Shown: positions 38,992 through 47,892 of the stretch, in pieces | How the letters are laid out: every line of letters begins with the position of its first letter | How positions within the stretch are numbered: the first letter of the stretch is position 1 | Origin: UBA2241 sp963777895 | Lineage (GTDB): Bacteria > Actinomycetota > Thermoleophilia > UBA2241 | Assembly (NCBI GenBank): GCA_963777895.1 | Contig: CAVZSF010000007.1 | Coordinates: forward strand, 372,001-436,000 | DNA: 64,000 bases | Direction of reading: 5' to 3' | Notes under the pieces: generated by a model | The model's database searches: none | Told to the model about the DNA's origin: nothing | Seen by the model: the letters and a program-made list of their open reading frames with translations, nothing else | Program-made: the position numbers and the translations under genes

Positions 38992-39345
38992 GGGGGCGAA
39001 CTGGTCTCGACATGGGCGATACCGAGGCAGGAGCAGCAAGCCGAGGTCCGGTGGCCTCGTTAAACTGCCGGAACACCATAACTGCCGAGAGCAATCTCGC
39101 ACTGGCCGCCTGAGATAAGGTAGCCCGTCACTCCGGGAGGGCCCGTGGCCCGGGTAGTGGCGTCGCTCAACGGGCTGGGATCTGGCGGGCCGGCTCCGAC
39201 CGGTCAGATCCGAGAGCAAACGGGGCTGGCGACCGGCACCCGGCCGACGCGGGGGCCGCGAGCGAGATGAAAAGCGCCGGCTAAGCTTGTAGAGACTCCG
39301 CCGAGGCACCCGTGGACGCGGGTTCGATTCCCGCCGCCTCCACCA
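38992..39345 (+). ncRNA. ssrA: Transfer-messenger RNA (one-piece)
   Basis: This 354-nt tmRNA rescues stalled ribosomes. The 5' end gggggcgaactggtctcgac pairs with ccgcctccacca at the 3' end to form the tRNA-like acceptor stem, and the T-arm (gggttcgattcccg) and encoded CCA are present. The tag frame starts at GCC (39084) and ends at TGA (39111), encoding AESNLALAA, with the usual ALAA degradation end. Pseudoknot-like GC-rich pairs fill the middle. ORFs overlapping this span are spurious. Confidence 0.96.
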
Positions 39346-39362
39346 TTTCCACCTTGGGCTGC

Positions 39363-40229
39363 TCAGCTTTGTCTGCGCGGGCGTGCGGCCAGCGTGTACA
39401 GGATGGGCAGGACCAGGGCAAGGGCGCCTGCGCTCGGTTGTCTGAGGCGCAACTGCCGCAGCGCGTCGGCCTTGAACCTTGCCAGTCCCTCGGGACCCGA
39501 TCTCGTCTCGATCTGCTCCAGGCCTTCGCGCATGCCGTGCGACCACAGCGCGGCCCACCACTCGTCTTCGGTGGCGTAGGCGAACTCTCGCGTCTCGGTC
39601 ACCACCTCGACGTGGGCGAAGCCCGCTCGTCGAAGGACCGCACGCATCTGGACGGGACTCTCGGTGTAGCGCTCCTCGTCGCCGGTCTGCTCTGCGGATG
39701 GTTCCGGTTCCGGCAGGTAGTCGTCGAAGAGATCATCGAGCCATCCCCAGGCCTCGTCGCCGTTCCCCCAGGTGGAGATGCCCAGCCGCCCGCCGGGTTT
39801 GAGCACGCGTCTCATCTCTGCCAGCGCGCGCTCGTGGTCGGGGAAGAAGAAGAGGCAGAAGCCGCACAGGACGCAGTCGAAGGTGGCGGCGGGGAAGAGC
39901 AGGTGTTCGCCGTCCATGACCTGCACCTCGGCGTCGGGAAGGCCGCGCTCGTCGATCTCGCGGCGCAAGCGGGCGACCATGCCCTCGGCCAGGTCTATGC
40001 CGACCACTCGACCGGTCGGAGCGGCGCGCTCGGCTGCGGGCAGCAACGACGCGCCCCTGCCGCAGCCCACGTCCAGCACCGCTTGGCCGGGGCGGATGTC
40101 CGCCAGGTCCACGAGACGAGCGCCCAACTGCGTGAAGAAGCGCGGCCCGATCTGGTCGTACGAGGAGGCCGCGCGACCGAAGAGCGCCGCGACCTCCTGT
40201 TTCTGCCGCTGGGGACCGGCATCCGCCAT
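39363..40229 (-). CDS. Class I SAM-dependent methyltransferase (UbiE/type 11)
   Basis: This 288-aa protein has the SAM-binding motif I VLDVGCGRGASLLP, the acidic end of strand 2 (VVGIDLAEGM), motif II/III FDCVLCGFCLFFFPDHERAL and MRRVLKPGGRLGISTW. The substrate is unknown. The start is set at the ATG at 40229; in-frame ATG codons upstream (to 40304) are possible but lack a ribosome binding site. It converges with ssrA and is divergent from the sensor kinase. Confidence 0.85.
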   Translation of the reverse strand: MADAGPQRQKQEVAALFGRAASSYDQIGPRFFTQLGARLVDLADIRPGQAVLDVGCGRGASLLPAAERAAPTGRVVGIDLAEGMVARLRREIDERGLPDAEVQVMDGEHLLFPAATFDCVLCGFCLFFFPDHERALAEMRRVLKPGGRLGISTWGNGDEAWGWLDDLFDDYLPEPEPSAEQTGDEERYTESPVQMRAVLRRAGFAHVEVVTETREFAYATEDEWWAALWSHGMREGLEQIETRSGPEGLARFKADALRQLRLRQPSAGALALVLPILYTLAARPRRQS

Positions 40230-40425
40230 ACGTTGATCACCCCTGCCGAGGGACGGTCGGCTGGCTGGCCCGTCCGTCATCCGCTGGCCATCGTACTCCC
40301 GCATGTCGCGCCTTCGAGCATCGAGGCGTCGGAGGGCTCCCCAGGCATCATCTATACTCGGCCACGTCAGCAGCGGGCGCCCCTCATCGCGCCCGCCTCA
40401 TGCCGGCGAGACGGAGGATGTCGCG

Positions 40426-41757
40426 GTGCGCGTGGTGATGCCGTACGAGGGCGAGCCCGAGGTTCCTGTGACGCCGCCTCGCGAGGTGCTCCGCCGCTTC
40501 CTGCAGCCCACCGTCGGCGTCTCGCTCCTCGCGCTCGCCTTCGCCCTGATCGGCCTGATGACGCAACTCCTCCGGGCGGTCGACACGACGGTCTACCGGC
40601 CCGACGACATGTGGCTCACGGTCCTCGTGCTGCTCGCCTCCCTGCCCCTGGTGCTCGTGCGGCGCTGGCCGCTCTTCACGCTCATCATCATCATGAGCGC
40701 CCTGGCCGTTGAGAGTGTCGCGGGCTACCAGCCGGTCGGCATCGGCTTCTGGACCGGCGGGGCGGCGTTGTTCGTCACGGTCGCGTTCGACAGTGTCAGG
40801 AACGCCGTGCTCGGCGGTCTCGTCGCGGCGGCCGGGCTGCTCGTCAACCAGCTCACCAACGCGGGCGGCTTCGACTGGGAGACGATGGCTGCGGCCTGGG
40901 GGGCGTACTCGTTCACATGGACGACCGCCTTCCTCATCCGCATCTATCGCTCGACGGCATCGCGGGCCGAGACCAGGGCGGCGCTGTTCGCGGCCGACCG
41001 GGAGGCGCGCGCGCGAGAGGCAGTCTCGAACGAGCGCGCGCGCATGGCCCGCGAGCTCCACGACAGTGTGGGGCACGCGTTGAACGTCGTCGTGCTGCAG
41101 TCGGCGGGCGCCCAGCGCGTGCTCGAGAAGAAGCCCGAGCTGGCCGGACAGGCCCTCACCGCGATCGAGACGGCAGGCCGCCAGGCACTGGCCGACATCG
41201 AGCGCATGCTGGGCATCCTGCGGGCCGAGCGCGGGGAGGAGACCTTCGAGTCGGCGCCCGGCCTCGCGCGCCTCGACGAGCTGGTCGCGCGCGTGCGCGA
41301 GGCCGGGCTGCCGGTCGAGGTCGTCGTGAGCGGGGAGCCCCGCACCCTGCCTCCGAGCCTGGACCTCTCGGCCTACCGCATCGTGCAGGAAGCGTTGACG
41401 AACACCCTGAAGCACGCTGGCAAGGCGCACAGCCGCGTCACCCTGCACTGGACCAGCGACCAGCTCGTCATCGAGGTGGTCGACGACGGCCGCGGAGCGG
41501 CGGCGGCGCCGTCCACGGGCGGGGGCCGCGGCCTGTTGGGCATCCGCGAGCGCGTCCTGCTGTTCGGGGGCGAGCTGCTGATCGGGCCGCGGCAGGAGGG
41601 CGGTTTCGGGGTCTGGGCGCGGCTGCCGCTGGCCGACCCGACGCTCGGCTTGACCAGTGCGCCGGGCGTGGCGGCGACCGCCGTGAGAGCGCAGGCGGCG
41701 GGCGCGACATCAAAGGACGAGACGACAAAGAACACGAACGGTGGAGGGACCGCATGA
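40426..41757 (+). CDS. Two-component sensor histidine kinase (NarL/DesK-type HisKA_3)
   Basis: This 443-aa membrane kinase has four to six hydrophobic segments in residues 20-180, then a coiled coil and the HisKA_3 box ERARMARELHDSVGHALNVVV with the phosphorylated His. The HATPase domain has YRIVQEALTNTLKHAG (N box), VVDDGRG and RGLLGIRERV (G boxes). It has no periplasmic sensor domain, so it senses within the membrane, as LiaS/DesK relatives do. GTG start with ggagg 8 nt upstream. The regulator gene overlaps its stop. Confidence 0.93.
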   Translation: MRVVMPYEGEPEVPVTPPREVLRRFLQPTVGVSLLALAFALIGLMTQLLRAVDTTVYRPDDMWLTVLVLLASLPLVLVRRWPLFTLIIIMSALAVESVAGYQPVGIGFWTGGAALFVTVAFDSVRNAVLGGLVAAAGLLVNQLTNAGGFDWETMAAAWGAYSFTWTTAFLIRIYRSTASRAETRAALFAADREARAREAVSNERARMARELHDSVGHALNVVVLQSAGAQRVLEKKPELAGQALTAIETAGRQALADIERMLGILRAERGEETFESAPGLARLDELVARVREAGLPVEVVVSGEPRTLPPSLDLSAYRIVQEALTNTLKHAGKAHSRVTLHWTSDQLVIEVVDDGRGAAAAPSTGGGRGLLGIRERVLLFGGELLIGPRQEGGFGVWARLPLADPTLGLTSAPGVAATAVRAQAAGATSKDETTKNTNGGGTA

Positions 41758-42425
41758 GCAGGATCCGGATCGTCTTGGTCGACGACGAACAGCTGGTGCG
41801 GGCGGGCCTGCGCCTCATCCTCGAGGCGGAGGACGACCTGGAAGTGGTCGGGGAGGCCGGCGACGGCGTCGAGGGCGTCCGGATGACGAAGGATCTCGAT
41901 CCGGACATCGTGCTCATGGACGTGCAGATGCCGGCGATGAACGGGCTCGAGGCGACGCGCGAGATCGTCGCGCTGGGGCGCGACGACAGCTCGCGCGTCT
42001 GCATCCTGACCACGTTCGACCTGGATGAGTACGTCTACGAGGCCTTGCGCGCCGGCGCGAGCGGCTTCCTGCTCAAGCGCACGCCGGCGGCCGATCTCGT
42101 GGCCGGCGTGCGCGTGGTCGCCTCCGGCGAAGCTCTGCTCGCGCCCTCCGTGACAAAGCGTCTCATCGGCGAGTTCGCGCGTCGTCCGGCGGAAGAGCGT
42201 ACGCCGCCGCCGGCCCTCGACGATCTCACAGATCGCGAGCGCGAGGTGCTCGGCCTGGTGGCTGCCGGCCTGTCGAACAGCGAGATCGCCCAGAAGCTCT
42301 TCCTGAGCGAGGGCACGGTCAAGACGCACGTGAAGCGCATCTTCTACAAGATGGGCCTGCGCGACCGCGCCCAGGCCGTGATCCTCGCCTACGACGTCGG
42401 GCTGGTGGAACCCAAGGGTTTCTGA
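41754..42425 (+). CDS. Two-component response regulator (NarL/LuxR family)
   Basis: This 223-aa protein has a receiver domain with the acidic pocket VLVDDEQ, phosphorylated Asp in DIVLMDVQMP and Lys in GFLLKRTP. A LuxR-type HTH (LTDREREVLGLVAAGLSNSEIA, SEGTVKTHVKRIF) occupies about residues 155-215. The ATG overlaps the kinase stop. Because it directly precedes the first ABC unit, it probably controls the efflux or envelope genes downstream. Confidence 0.94.
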   Translation: MSRIRIVLVDDEQLVRAGLRLILEAEDDLEVVGEAGDGVEGVRMTKDLDPDIVLMDVQMPAMNGLEATREIVALGRDDSSRVCILTTFDLDEYVYEALRAGASGFLLKRTPAADLVAGVRVVASGEALLAPSVTKRLIGEFARRPAEERTPPPALDDLTDREREVLGLVAAGLSNSEIAQKLFLSEGTVKTHVKRIFYKMGLRDRAQAVILAYDVGLVEPKGF

Positions 42426-42719
42426 GCCTCCATCCAGGCGAGGCCCCCACGGCTCGCGGAGCGCAGCACCACCGTGCGGCGCTCGTCGAACACCGGGCGG
42501 ACGCTCTCCGAGCGCGTGCGCGCTCAGTATCGTCCTCCTGAGGGGTAGCGCCCGCGCCCCCTTGGGGGTGTGCCGGGGCGCGAAAGATGCTCCCACCGGC
42601 CACCCTGATTGACCCCGCCGGGGCGACGCCCCCGGCCAGGCCGCCGCGTAGCCTCCTCCCATGACAACGACATGTCCGCGGACCGCCAGGCGGCGCGGCG
42701 CGACGAGGGGGAGGACAAC

Positions 42720-43586
42720 GTGAACCCAGTGGTGACCACAGAGAAGCTCGGAAGGGCCTACGGTACGGAGGGCGCGGCGACGCCGCGGCTCCCGGACTGG
42801 CCGCTACGGCCGCCGCGGCACAGTGACGACGGCGCTCCGGCCCGCTCCGCGGGCCGCGACGCCGTCGTCGCCGCCCGCGGCGTGAGCAAGCGCTACGGTC
42901 AGGGCGGGGCCACCGTCCATGCCCTCCGTGGCGCCGACGTCGACGTGCGGCGCGGCGAGTTCACCGCGATCATGGGGCCGTCCGGGTCGGGCAAGTCGAC
43001 CCTGATGCACATCCTGGCGGGACTCGACGAGCCGACCTCGGGCAAGGTCGCCATCGAAGGCGTGGAGATCGGCCGTCTGAAGGACAAGGACCTTACGAAG
43101 CTGCGCCGCGACAAGGTCGGCTTCATCTTCCAGTCCTTCAACCTCCTGCCGACCCTGAGCGCGGCCGAGAACATCGTCTTGCCGCTCACCATCGCCGGCC
43201 GCAAGCCCGATCCGGCCTGGCTCAACCACCTCGTGAAGACGATCGGTCTCGGTGACCGGCTGCGCCACAAGCCGGCCGAGCTCTCCGGCGGCCAGCAGCA
43301 GCGCGTCGCCGTGGCCAGGGCGCTCGTGGCCCGGCCCGCCGTCCTGTTCGCGGACGAACCCACCGGCAACCTCGACTCGCGCACGGGCGACGAGGTCCTG
43401 CAGCTCCTGCGCCGGTCGGTGGACGATCTGGGACAGACGATCATCATGGTGACCCACGACGCGCACGCGGCCGCGACGGCCGATCGCGTCCTCTTCCTGA
43501 AGGACGGCGAGATCGTCCACGATCGCGGCCGCATGACGCGCGCCGAGGTGTACGACGTCATGAAGTCGCTGGAGGTGGCGTCATGA
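42720..43586 (+). CDS. ABC transporter ATP-binding protein (MacB/LolD type), unit 1
   Basis: This 288-aa ATPase has an unusual, poorly conserved N-terminal extension of about 60 residues before VVAARGVSKRYG. It has Walker A GPSGSGKST, the Q-loop region FIFQSFNLLPTLSA, signature LSGGQQQR and Walker B LFADEPTGNLDS. The EPTGNLDS and THDAHAAA patterns mark the MacB/FtsE/LolD group, which drives FtsX-type permeases (mechanotransmission) rather than import. The GTG at 42720 has gaggac upstream. The next gene overlaps its stop. Confidence 0.93.
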   Translation: MNPVVTTEKLGRAYGTEGAATPRLPDWPLRPPRHSDDGAPARSAGRDAVVAARGVSKRYGQGGATVHALRGADVDVRRGEFTAIMGPSGSGKSTLMHILAGLDEPTSGKVAIEGVEIGRLKDKDLTKLRRDKVGFIFQSFNLLPTLSAAENIVLPLTIAGRKPDPAWLNHLVKTIGLGDRLRHKPAELSGGQQQRVAVARALVARPAVLFADEPTGNLDSRTGDEVLQLLRRSVDDLGQTIIMVTHDAHAAATADRVLFLKDGEIVHDRGRMTRAEVYDVMKSLEVAS

Positions 43587-46156
43587 TCCGCCTCGCCTTC
43601 CGCAGCCTCCTCAGCCGGCCGCTCCGCACCGTCCTCACCACGCTCGCCATCGTGCTGGGCGTGGCGATGATCAGCGGGACGTACGTGCTGACGGACCAGA
43701 TCACCAACGGGTTCGACGACATCTTCACGACCGCGTACCAGGGAACGGCCGTGGTCGTCGTCCCGAAGAGCTCCTTCGGCGGTTACGAGGAGTCGGCCGC
43801 CCTGTCCATGCCGCAGAGCCTGCTCCCCAGGGCGCGCGCCGTGGACGGTGTCGCGACCGCCGTCGCCGGCGCGGAGACCACAGGCGCAGTGCTCGTCGAC
43901 GGCAAGATCGTGAAGACGAACGGCGCCCCGACGCTCATCATGTCCGCCGAGGATGGCGGGGTGAGCAACGTCTCGTGGAAGGCCGGCGCCGCGCCGCAGG
44001 CGCGGGGCGAGGTCGTCGTCGACTCGGGCTTCGCCGACAAGCACGACGTCGGCGTCGGCGACCGCATCGCCGTCGCCACCAAGGAAGGCACCGTGCCGGT
44101 CACGGTGAGCGGCATCTTCACCTTCGGCGACTCGTCATCCCTGGGCGGCACGATCATGGTGGGCGCCCGGCTCGCCGACGTGCAGGACTGGTACGGTCTG
44201 GAGGGCAAGCTCACCTCGATCAGCATGACGGCGGAGCCGGGCGTGACGCCGGCGCAGCTCGCCACACGGCTGCGCGAGGCGCTGCCGGGTACCGTCGAGG
44301 TCAAGACGGGTGTGCAGGCCGCGGAGGAGAGCTCCTCCGAGATCGGCGCTGCGATCGACTCGATCCTGCGCCCTGCCCTTCTCGCCTTCGGCGGCGTCGC
44401 CGTCTTCGTGGGCGCCTTCATCATCTTCAACGCCTTCTCGATCACGGTCGCCCAGCGGCGCCGCGAGTTCGCCATGCTGCGCGCCTTCGGGGCGTCACGC
44501 CGGCAGGTGCTGGCGTCGGTCGTCGCCGAAGCGCTGTTCATGGGCGTCCTCGCGTCCGTCACCGGCCTCTTCGCCGGTCTGGGCGTCGCGCAGGCCGTCA
44601 ACGAGTTGCTCAAGGCGTTCGGCGCCGACTTCCCGGCGACCGGCCTCGTCCTCGAGCCGCGCACGGCCGTCGTGGCGCTGGTCGTCGGTGTGGGCACCGC
44701 GCTGGTCGCCGCCATCGGCCCGGCGCTGCGCGCCACGCGCGTGCCGCCGGTCGCCGCCCTGCAGGAGGGATCCGAGCTGCCGCCCTCGCGCTTCAGCCGG
44801 CTCTCGACGCTGGCCGCCGCCGTCGTGGCGCTGGCCGGCGCCGGCCTCGTGGCCTTGGGCTTCTTCGGCGGCGGTTCCGCCGGCACCAGTCTCCTCGAGA
44901 TGGGTCTCGGCGCGATGCTCCTCTTCGTCGCCATCGCCATGGTCGCCCGGCACGTCGTGCGGCCGCTGGCACGCGTGATCGGCTGGCCGCTCGAGCGCCT
45001 CGGCGGCACGGCCGGCCGGCTGGCGCGCGAGAACGCCGGCCGCAATCCGGCGCGCACGGCCAACACGGCCGCCGCGCTGATGATCGGCCTCGGGCTCGTC
45101 GTCTTCGTGGCGGTGTTCGCCCAGGGCATGAAGGCGTCGTTCACGGGCGTCTTCGACAAGGCCGTCGTCGCGGACGTCGTCGCTATGGACCCGAGCGGCA
45201 CGCAGACGTTGCCGGCGAACGGGGTCGCGGCGCTGCGTGACGTGCCCGGCGTGCAGACCGTAGCCGGGGCGGCCTTCGCCCAGGCGAAGCTGGATCACCA
45301 GGCCCCGACGTGGCTGACCGCCATCGACGCGGAGCACTGGAGCGATGTGTGGCACTTCGACTGGCGCGGAGACGCGAGCGATGCCCTGCTCACCAGGCTG
45401 GGAGACAGCGGCGCCGTCGTCGAGGAGCAGTACGCGGAGGGGCACGGCCTCAGCGTCGGTGACACGGTCACCGTGACCGCCGCGAACGGCCACACGGCCA
45501 AGGTGAGCATCCTGGGCCTCTATCGCGACCCCTTCTCGCCCGCGTTCTCGCGCACGAGAACGTCCGGGGTCACGGTCTCGGCCGCGCTCTTCGACGAGCT
45601 CGGCCTGCCGATGGACAGGGAGGTGACGATGGCGCGCGCCGTGCCCGGCACCGACCCGGACGAGCTGAAGAAGGCCGTCGAGGCCGCCCTGGCCGACTAC
45701 CCGACACAGACCGTCTACACGCAGGAAGGCTACAAGGACGGCATCACCGGGCAGATCAACATGCTGCTGTCGATGCTCTACGCGCTGCTGGCGATGAGCG
45801 TGATCATCTCGGTCTTCGGCATCGTCAACACCCTGGTGCTGAGCGTTCACGAGCGCACCCGGGAGCTCGGCATGCTGCGCGCCATCGGCTCCAGCCGCCG
45901 CCAGCTGCGGCGCATGGTGCGCTACGAGAGCGTGATCACGTCGGCCATCGGCGGCGCCCTCGGCATCGCCGTCGGCGTGATGTTCGCCTACGTCGTGACC
46001 ACCCGGTCCGCGCAGGACGGCTTCCTCTTCTCGGTGCCGTACCTGCAGCTCGTCGCCTTCCTGATCGTCGCCGTGATGGTCGGCGTGGCGGCGGCGGTGC
46101 TGCCTGCGAGGCGGGCGGCGCGGATCGACATCCTGGAGGCCATCCACCACGAGTGA
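43583..46156 (+). CDS. FtsX/MacB-type ABC permease, unit 1
   Basis: This 857-aa membrane protein has two FtsX domains: an N-terminal helix, a large extracytoplasmic MacB-like domain (about 40-260), three helices beginning LLAFGGVAVFVGAFIIFNAF, the connecting FtsX repeat, a second extracytoplasmic domain (about 510-720) and three C-terminal helices from MLYALLAMSVIISVFGIVNTL. The internal RTREL..LRAIGSSRRQ is the coupling loop. It works with the preceding ATPase, perhaps in lipoprotein, antimicrobial or envelope-stress transport. It is closely similar to the unit 2 permease. Confidence 0.93.
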   Translation: MIRLAFRSLLSRPLRTVLTTLAIVLGVAMISGTYVLTDQITNGFDDIFTTAYQGTAVVVVPKSSFGGYEESAALSMPQSLLPRARAVDGVATAVAGAETTGAVLVDGKIVKTNGAPTLIMSAEDGGVSNVSWKAGAAPQARGEVVVDSGFADKHDVGVGDRIAVATKEGTVPVTVSGIFTFGDSSSLGGTIMVGARLADVQDWYGLEGKLTSISMTAEPGVTPAQLATRLREALPGTVEVKTGVQAAEESSSEIGAAIDSILRPALLAFGGVAVFVGAFIIFNAFSITVAQRRREFAMLRAFGASRRQVLASVVAEALFMGVLASVTGLFAGLGVAQAVNELLKAFGADFPATGLVLEPRTAVVALVVGVGTALVAAIGPALRATRVPPVAALQEGSELPPSRFSRLSTLAAAVVALAGAGLVALGFFGGGSAGTSLLEMGLGAMLLFVAIAMVARHVVRPLARVIGWPLERLGGTAGRLARENAGRNPARTANTAAALMIGLGLVVFVAVFAQGMKASFTGVFDKAVVADVVAMDPSGTQTLPANGVAALRDVPGVQTVAGAAFAQAKLDHQAPTWLTAIDAEHWSDVWHFDWRGDASDALLTRLGDSGAVVEEQYAEGHGLSVGDTVTVTAANGHTAKVSILGLYRDPFSPAFSRTRTSGVTVSAALFDELGLPMDREVTMARAVPGTDPDELKKAVEAALADYPTQTVYTQEGYKDGITGQINMLLSMLYALLAMSVIISVFGIVNTLVLSVHERTRELGMLRAIGSSRRQLRRMVRYESVITSAIGGALGIAVGVMFAYVVTTRSAQDGFLFSVPYLQLVAFLIVAVMVGVAAAVLPARRAARIDILEAIHHE

Positions 46157-46170
46157 GATGGTCGGCGATC

Positions 46171-46267
46171 GGCGCCCCAGGGTCCTCCCCTGCCCTGGGG
46201 CGCCTGCCCGGCCGCGAGGCCGGGCTGTGTGGGCCGGGCCGGCTGCGCTGCGCAGCCGGCCCGGCCC
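46171..46267 (+). terminator. Triple hairpin terminator after ABC unit 1
   Basis: Three successive perfect stems start 15 bp after the stop: 12 bp (46171-46182 with 46193-46204), 7 bp (46207-46213 with 46218-46224) and 17 bp (46231-46247 with 46251-46267). This separates unit 1 from the Pro/Gln-rich genes. Confidence 0.85.
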
Positions 46268-46349
46268 CTTCTGATGACACACGCACACGAGCTCGTTGAC
46301 GCTGCCCCTTGTCGCCTCGGCAGGGCTGGGGTGCGCGAGCCCCTCGAAA

Positions 46350-46360
46350 TCCTCCTGAGG
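46350..46360 (+). promoter_or_regulatory. TCCTCCTGAGG element shared with the region before ABC unit 1
   Basis: The same 11-mer occurs at 42533-42543, upstream of the ATPase of unit 1. The near-palindromic core CCTC-CT-GAGG could be a site for the adjacent response regulator. TTGACC follows immediately (46361). This is weak evidence, with only two copies seen. Confidence 0.3.
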
Positions 46361-46468
46361 TTGACCCCGAAAGTACCTCTGCAGGGCGACGACGGCGTGC
46401 GGGCACTCGCCTAGCATCGACAGTGCAAGGTGACGAACGACCCCGGGACATCGGGGGAGGTGACGGAG

Positions 46469-47860
46469 ATGACGCAGACACAGATGCCCGAGCCCCTCAC
46501 AGGTGAAGGCGCTCCCCAGCCTGGCTGGGCGCGGACCTTCTTCGGCGTCGTCGCGCGCCCCCAGACCTGGCTCAACCTCGTCTACCTGCTGCTCGCCTTC
46601 CCGCTCGGCCTCGCCTACTTCATCGTGCTGGTCGTCGGACTGAGCGTCGGCATCTCGCTCACCATCGTCGTGGTCGGCATCCCGATCCTGATCGGCCTCA
46701 TCATCCTCTGGCGACAGCTCGCCAACCTCGAGCGCGTGCAGGCGCGCGGCCTGCTCGGCCTCGACCTGCCCTCCTCGCGGCTGCCGTGGGGCGACCGCCG
46801 GGGCTTCTGGGCGAAGATCGGCGCCCTGCTCGCCGACAGGACCACCTGGCTCGACCTCTTCTTCCTCGTGGTCAAGTTCCCCCTGGGCATCATCTCGTTC
46901 GTGCTTGCGGTGACCGGCCTCGCGATGAGCGTCGGATTCATCGCCGCCCCGATCTTCCAGCAGTTCGATGTGCTGACCGTCGGGAACCAGCGGATCGATT
47001 CGTGGCCGTATGCGCTTGCACTCGTGCCGGTCGGCATCCTGGCGCTGTTCGCGTCGCTGCACGTGCTCAACGGATGGACCTGGATGAGCGCGAGGATGGC
47101 GGAAGCGCTGCTCGCGGTCTCGCCGCTCGTCACGACTACCGAGACGGCGCCGCAGCCGCAGGCTCCGCAAGGCTGGCCCCAGCAGTGGCCGCCGCAGCAG
47201 CCGCAGGCGCCGCAGGGATGGCCGCAGCCGCAAGGACCGCAGGGCTGGCAGCCACAGCAGCCGCAAGCTCCCCAAGCCTGGCAGGCGCCGCAGCAGCCAC
47301 AGCAGCCGCAAGCTCCCCAAGGCTGGCAGGCGCCGCAGCAGCCACAGCAGCCGCCCCAGGCTTGGCCGCAGCAGCCGCAAACCCCCCAAGGCTGGCAGGC
47401 GCCGCAGCAGCCACAGCCGCCCCAAGCTTGGCCACAGCAGCCGCAAACCCCCCAAGGCTGGCCGCAGCAGCCGGTGCCGCCGCAGCAGCCGCAGGCTCCG
47501 CAAGGCTGGCCTCCACCGCAGCCCTGGCCGCCGCAGCAGCCACAGGCTCCACAAGGCTGGCCGCAGCAGTGGCCGCCGCAGCAGCCACAGGCTCCGCAGG
47601 GCTGGCCGCAGCAGCCGGCGCCGCAGCAGCCCCAGGCGCCGCAGAGTGGGCCTGTGCCACAGAGCGCCGGATCAGAGACGCACGAGCAGGCTTCGACCGA
47701 GCCGAGGGCTCCGGCCGAGCCGCCACAGAACCCCGACGCCCCGGAAGGCGCGGGCGAGGCATCGCCCCAGCCCGACGCCCCGGAAGGCGTGGGCGAGGCA
47801 TCGCCCCAGCCCGACGCTGCCGACCCCGCGGGCGACGCATCCCCCGAGCACAGCGAGTGA
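46469..47860 (+). CDS. Sensor-domain membrane protein with Pro/Gln-rich tail
   Basis: This 463-aa protein has a helical membrane half of four segments (about 35-85 and 125-190), resembling the actinobacterial putative sensor domain, followed by a cytoplasmic tail of about 240 residues. The tail is built from repeats of PQAPQGWPQQ-like units (47150-47650) and an acidic end with repeated DAPEG units. The ATG at 46469 has gggggaggtg upstream. In actinobacteria such proteins accompany two-component systems and ABC exporters. Its partner here is probably the following gene. The function is not established. Alternative reading frames through the repeat are shadows. Confidence 0.75.
   Translation: MTQTQMPEPLTGEGAPQPGWARTFFGVVARPQTWLNLVYLLLAFPLGLAYFIVLVVGLSVGISLTIVVVGIPILIGLIILWRQLANLERVQARGLLGLDLPSSRLPWGDRRGFWAKIGALLADRTTWLDLFFLVVKFPLGIISFVLAVTGLAMSVGFIAAPIFQQFDVLTVGNQRIDSWPYALALVPVGILALFASLHVLNGWTWMSARMAEALLAVSPLVTTTETAPQPQAPQGWPQQWPPQQPQAPQGWPQPQGPQGWQPQQPQAPQAWQAPQQPQQPQAPQGWQAPQQPQQPPQAWPQQPQTPQGWQAPQQPQPPQAWPQQPQTPQGWPQQPVPPQQPQAPQGWPPPQPWPPQQPQAPQGWPQQWPPQQPQAPQGWPQQPAPQQPQAPQSGPVPQSAGSETHEQASTEPRAPAEPPQNPDAPEGAGEASPQPDAPEGVGEASPQPDAADPAGDASPEHSE
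47150..47650 (+). repeat. Degenerate Pro/Gln-codon repeat within the sensor-domain gene
   Basis: Imperfect tandem units (cagccgcaagctccccaa and ctggcaggcgccgcagcagccacag recur) encode PQAPQGW(P/Q)-type repeats. These are coding low-complexity sequence, not a CRISPR array: there are no regular unique spacers. Confidence 0.8.
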
Positions 47861-47892
47861 CGGCCTCGCGCCGTCCTGATGGAGGTGGAGTC

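Noticed and set aside
39312..40712. Plus-strand frame beginning inside the tmRNA
   Set aside because: It starts in ssrA and runs antisense to the methyltransferase gene; no coding signal.
44495..47554. Long minus-strand Arg/Leu-rich frame of over 1000 codons
   Set aside because: Antisense of the permease and of the repeat region; low complexity and no recognisable domain.
47150..47650. CRISPR-like repetitive DNA
   Set aside because: Repeat units are in-frame Pro/Gln codons of variable length with no unique spacers.
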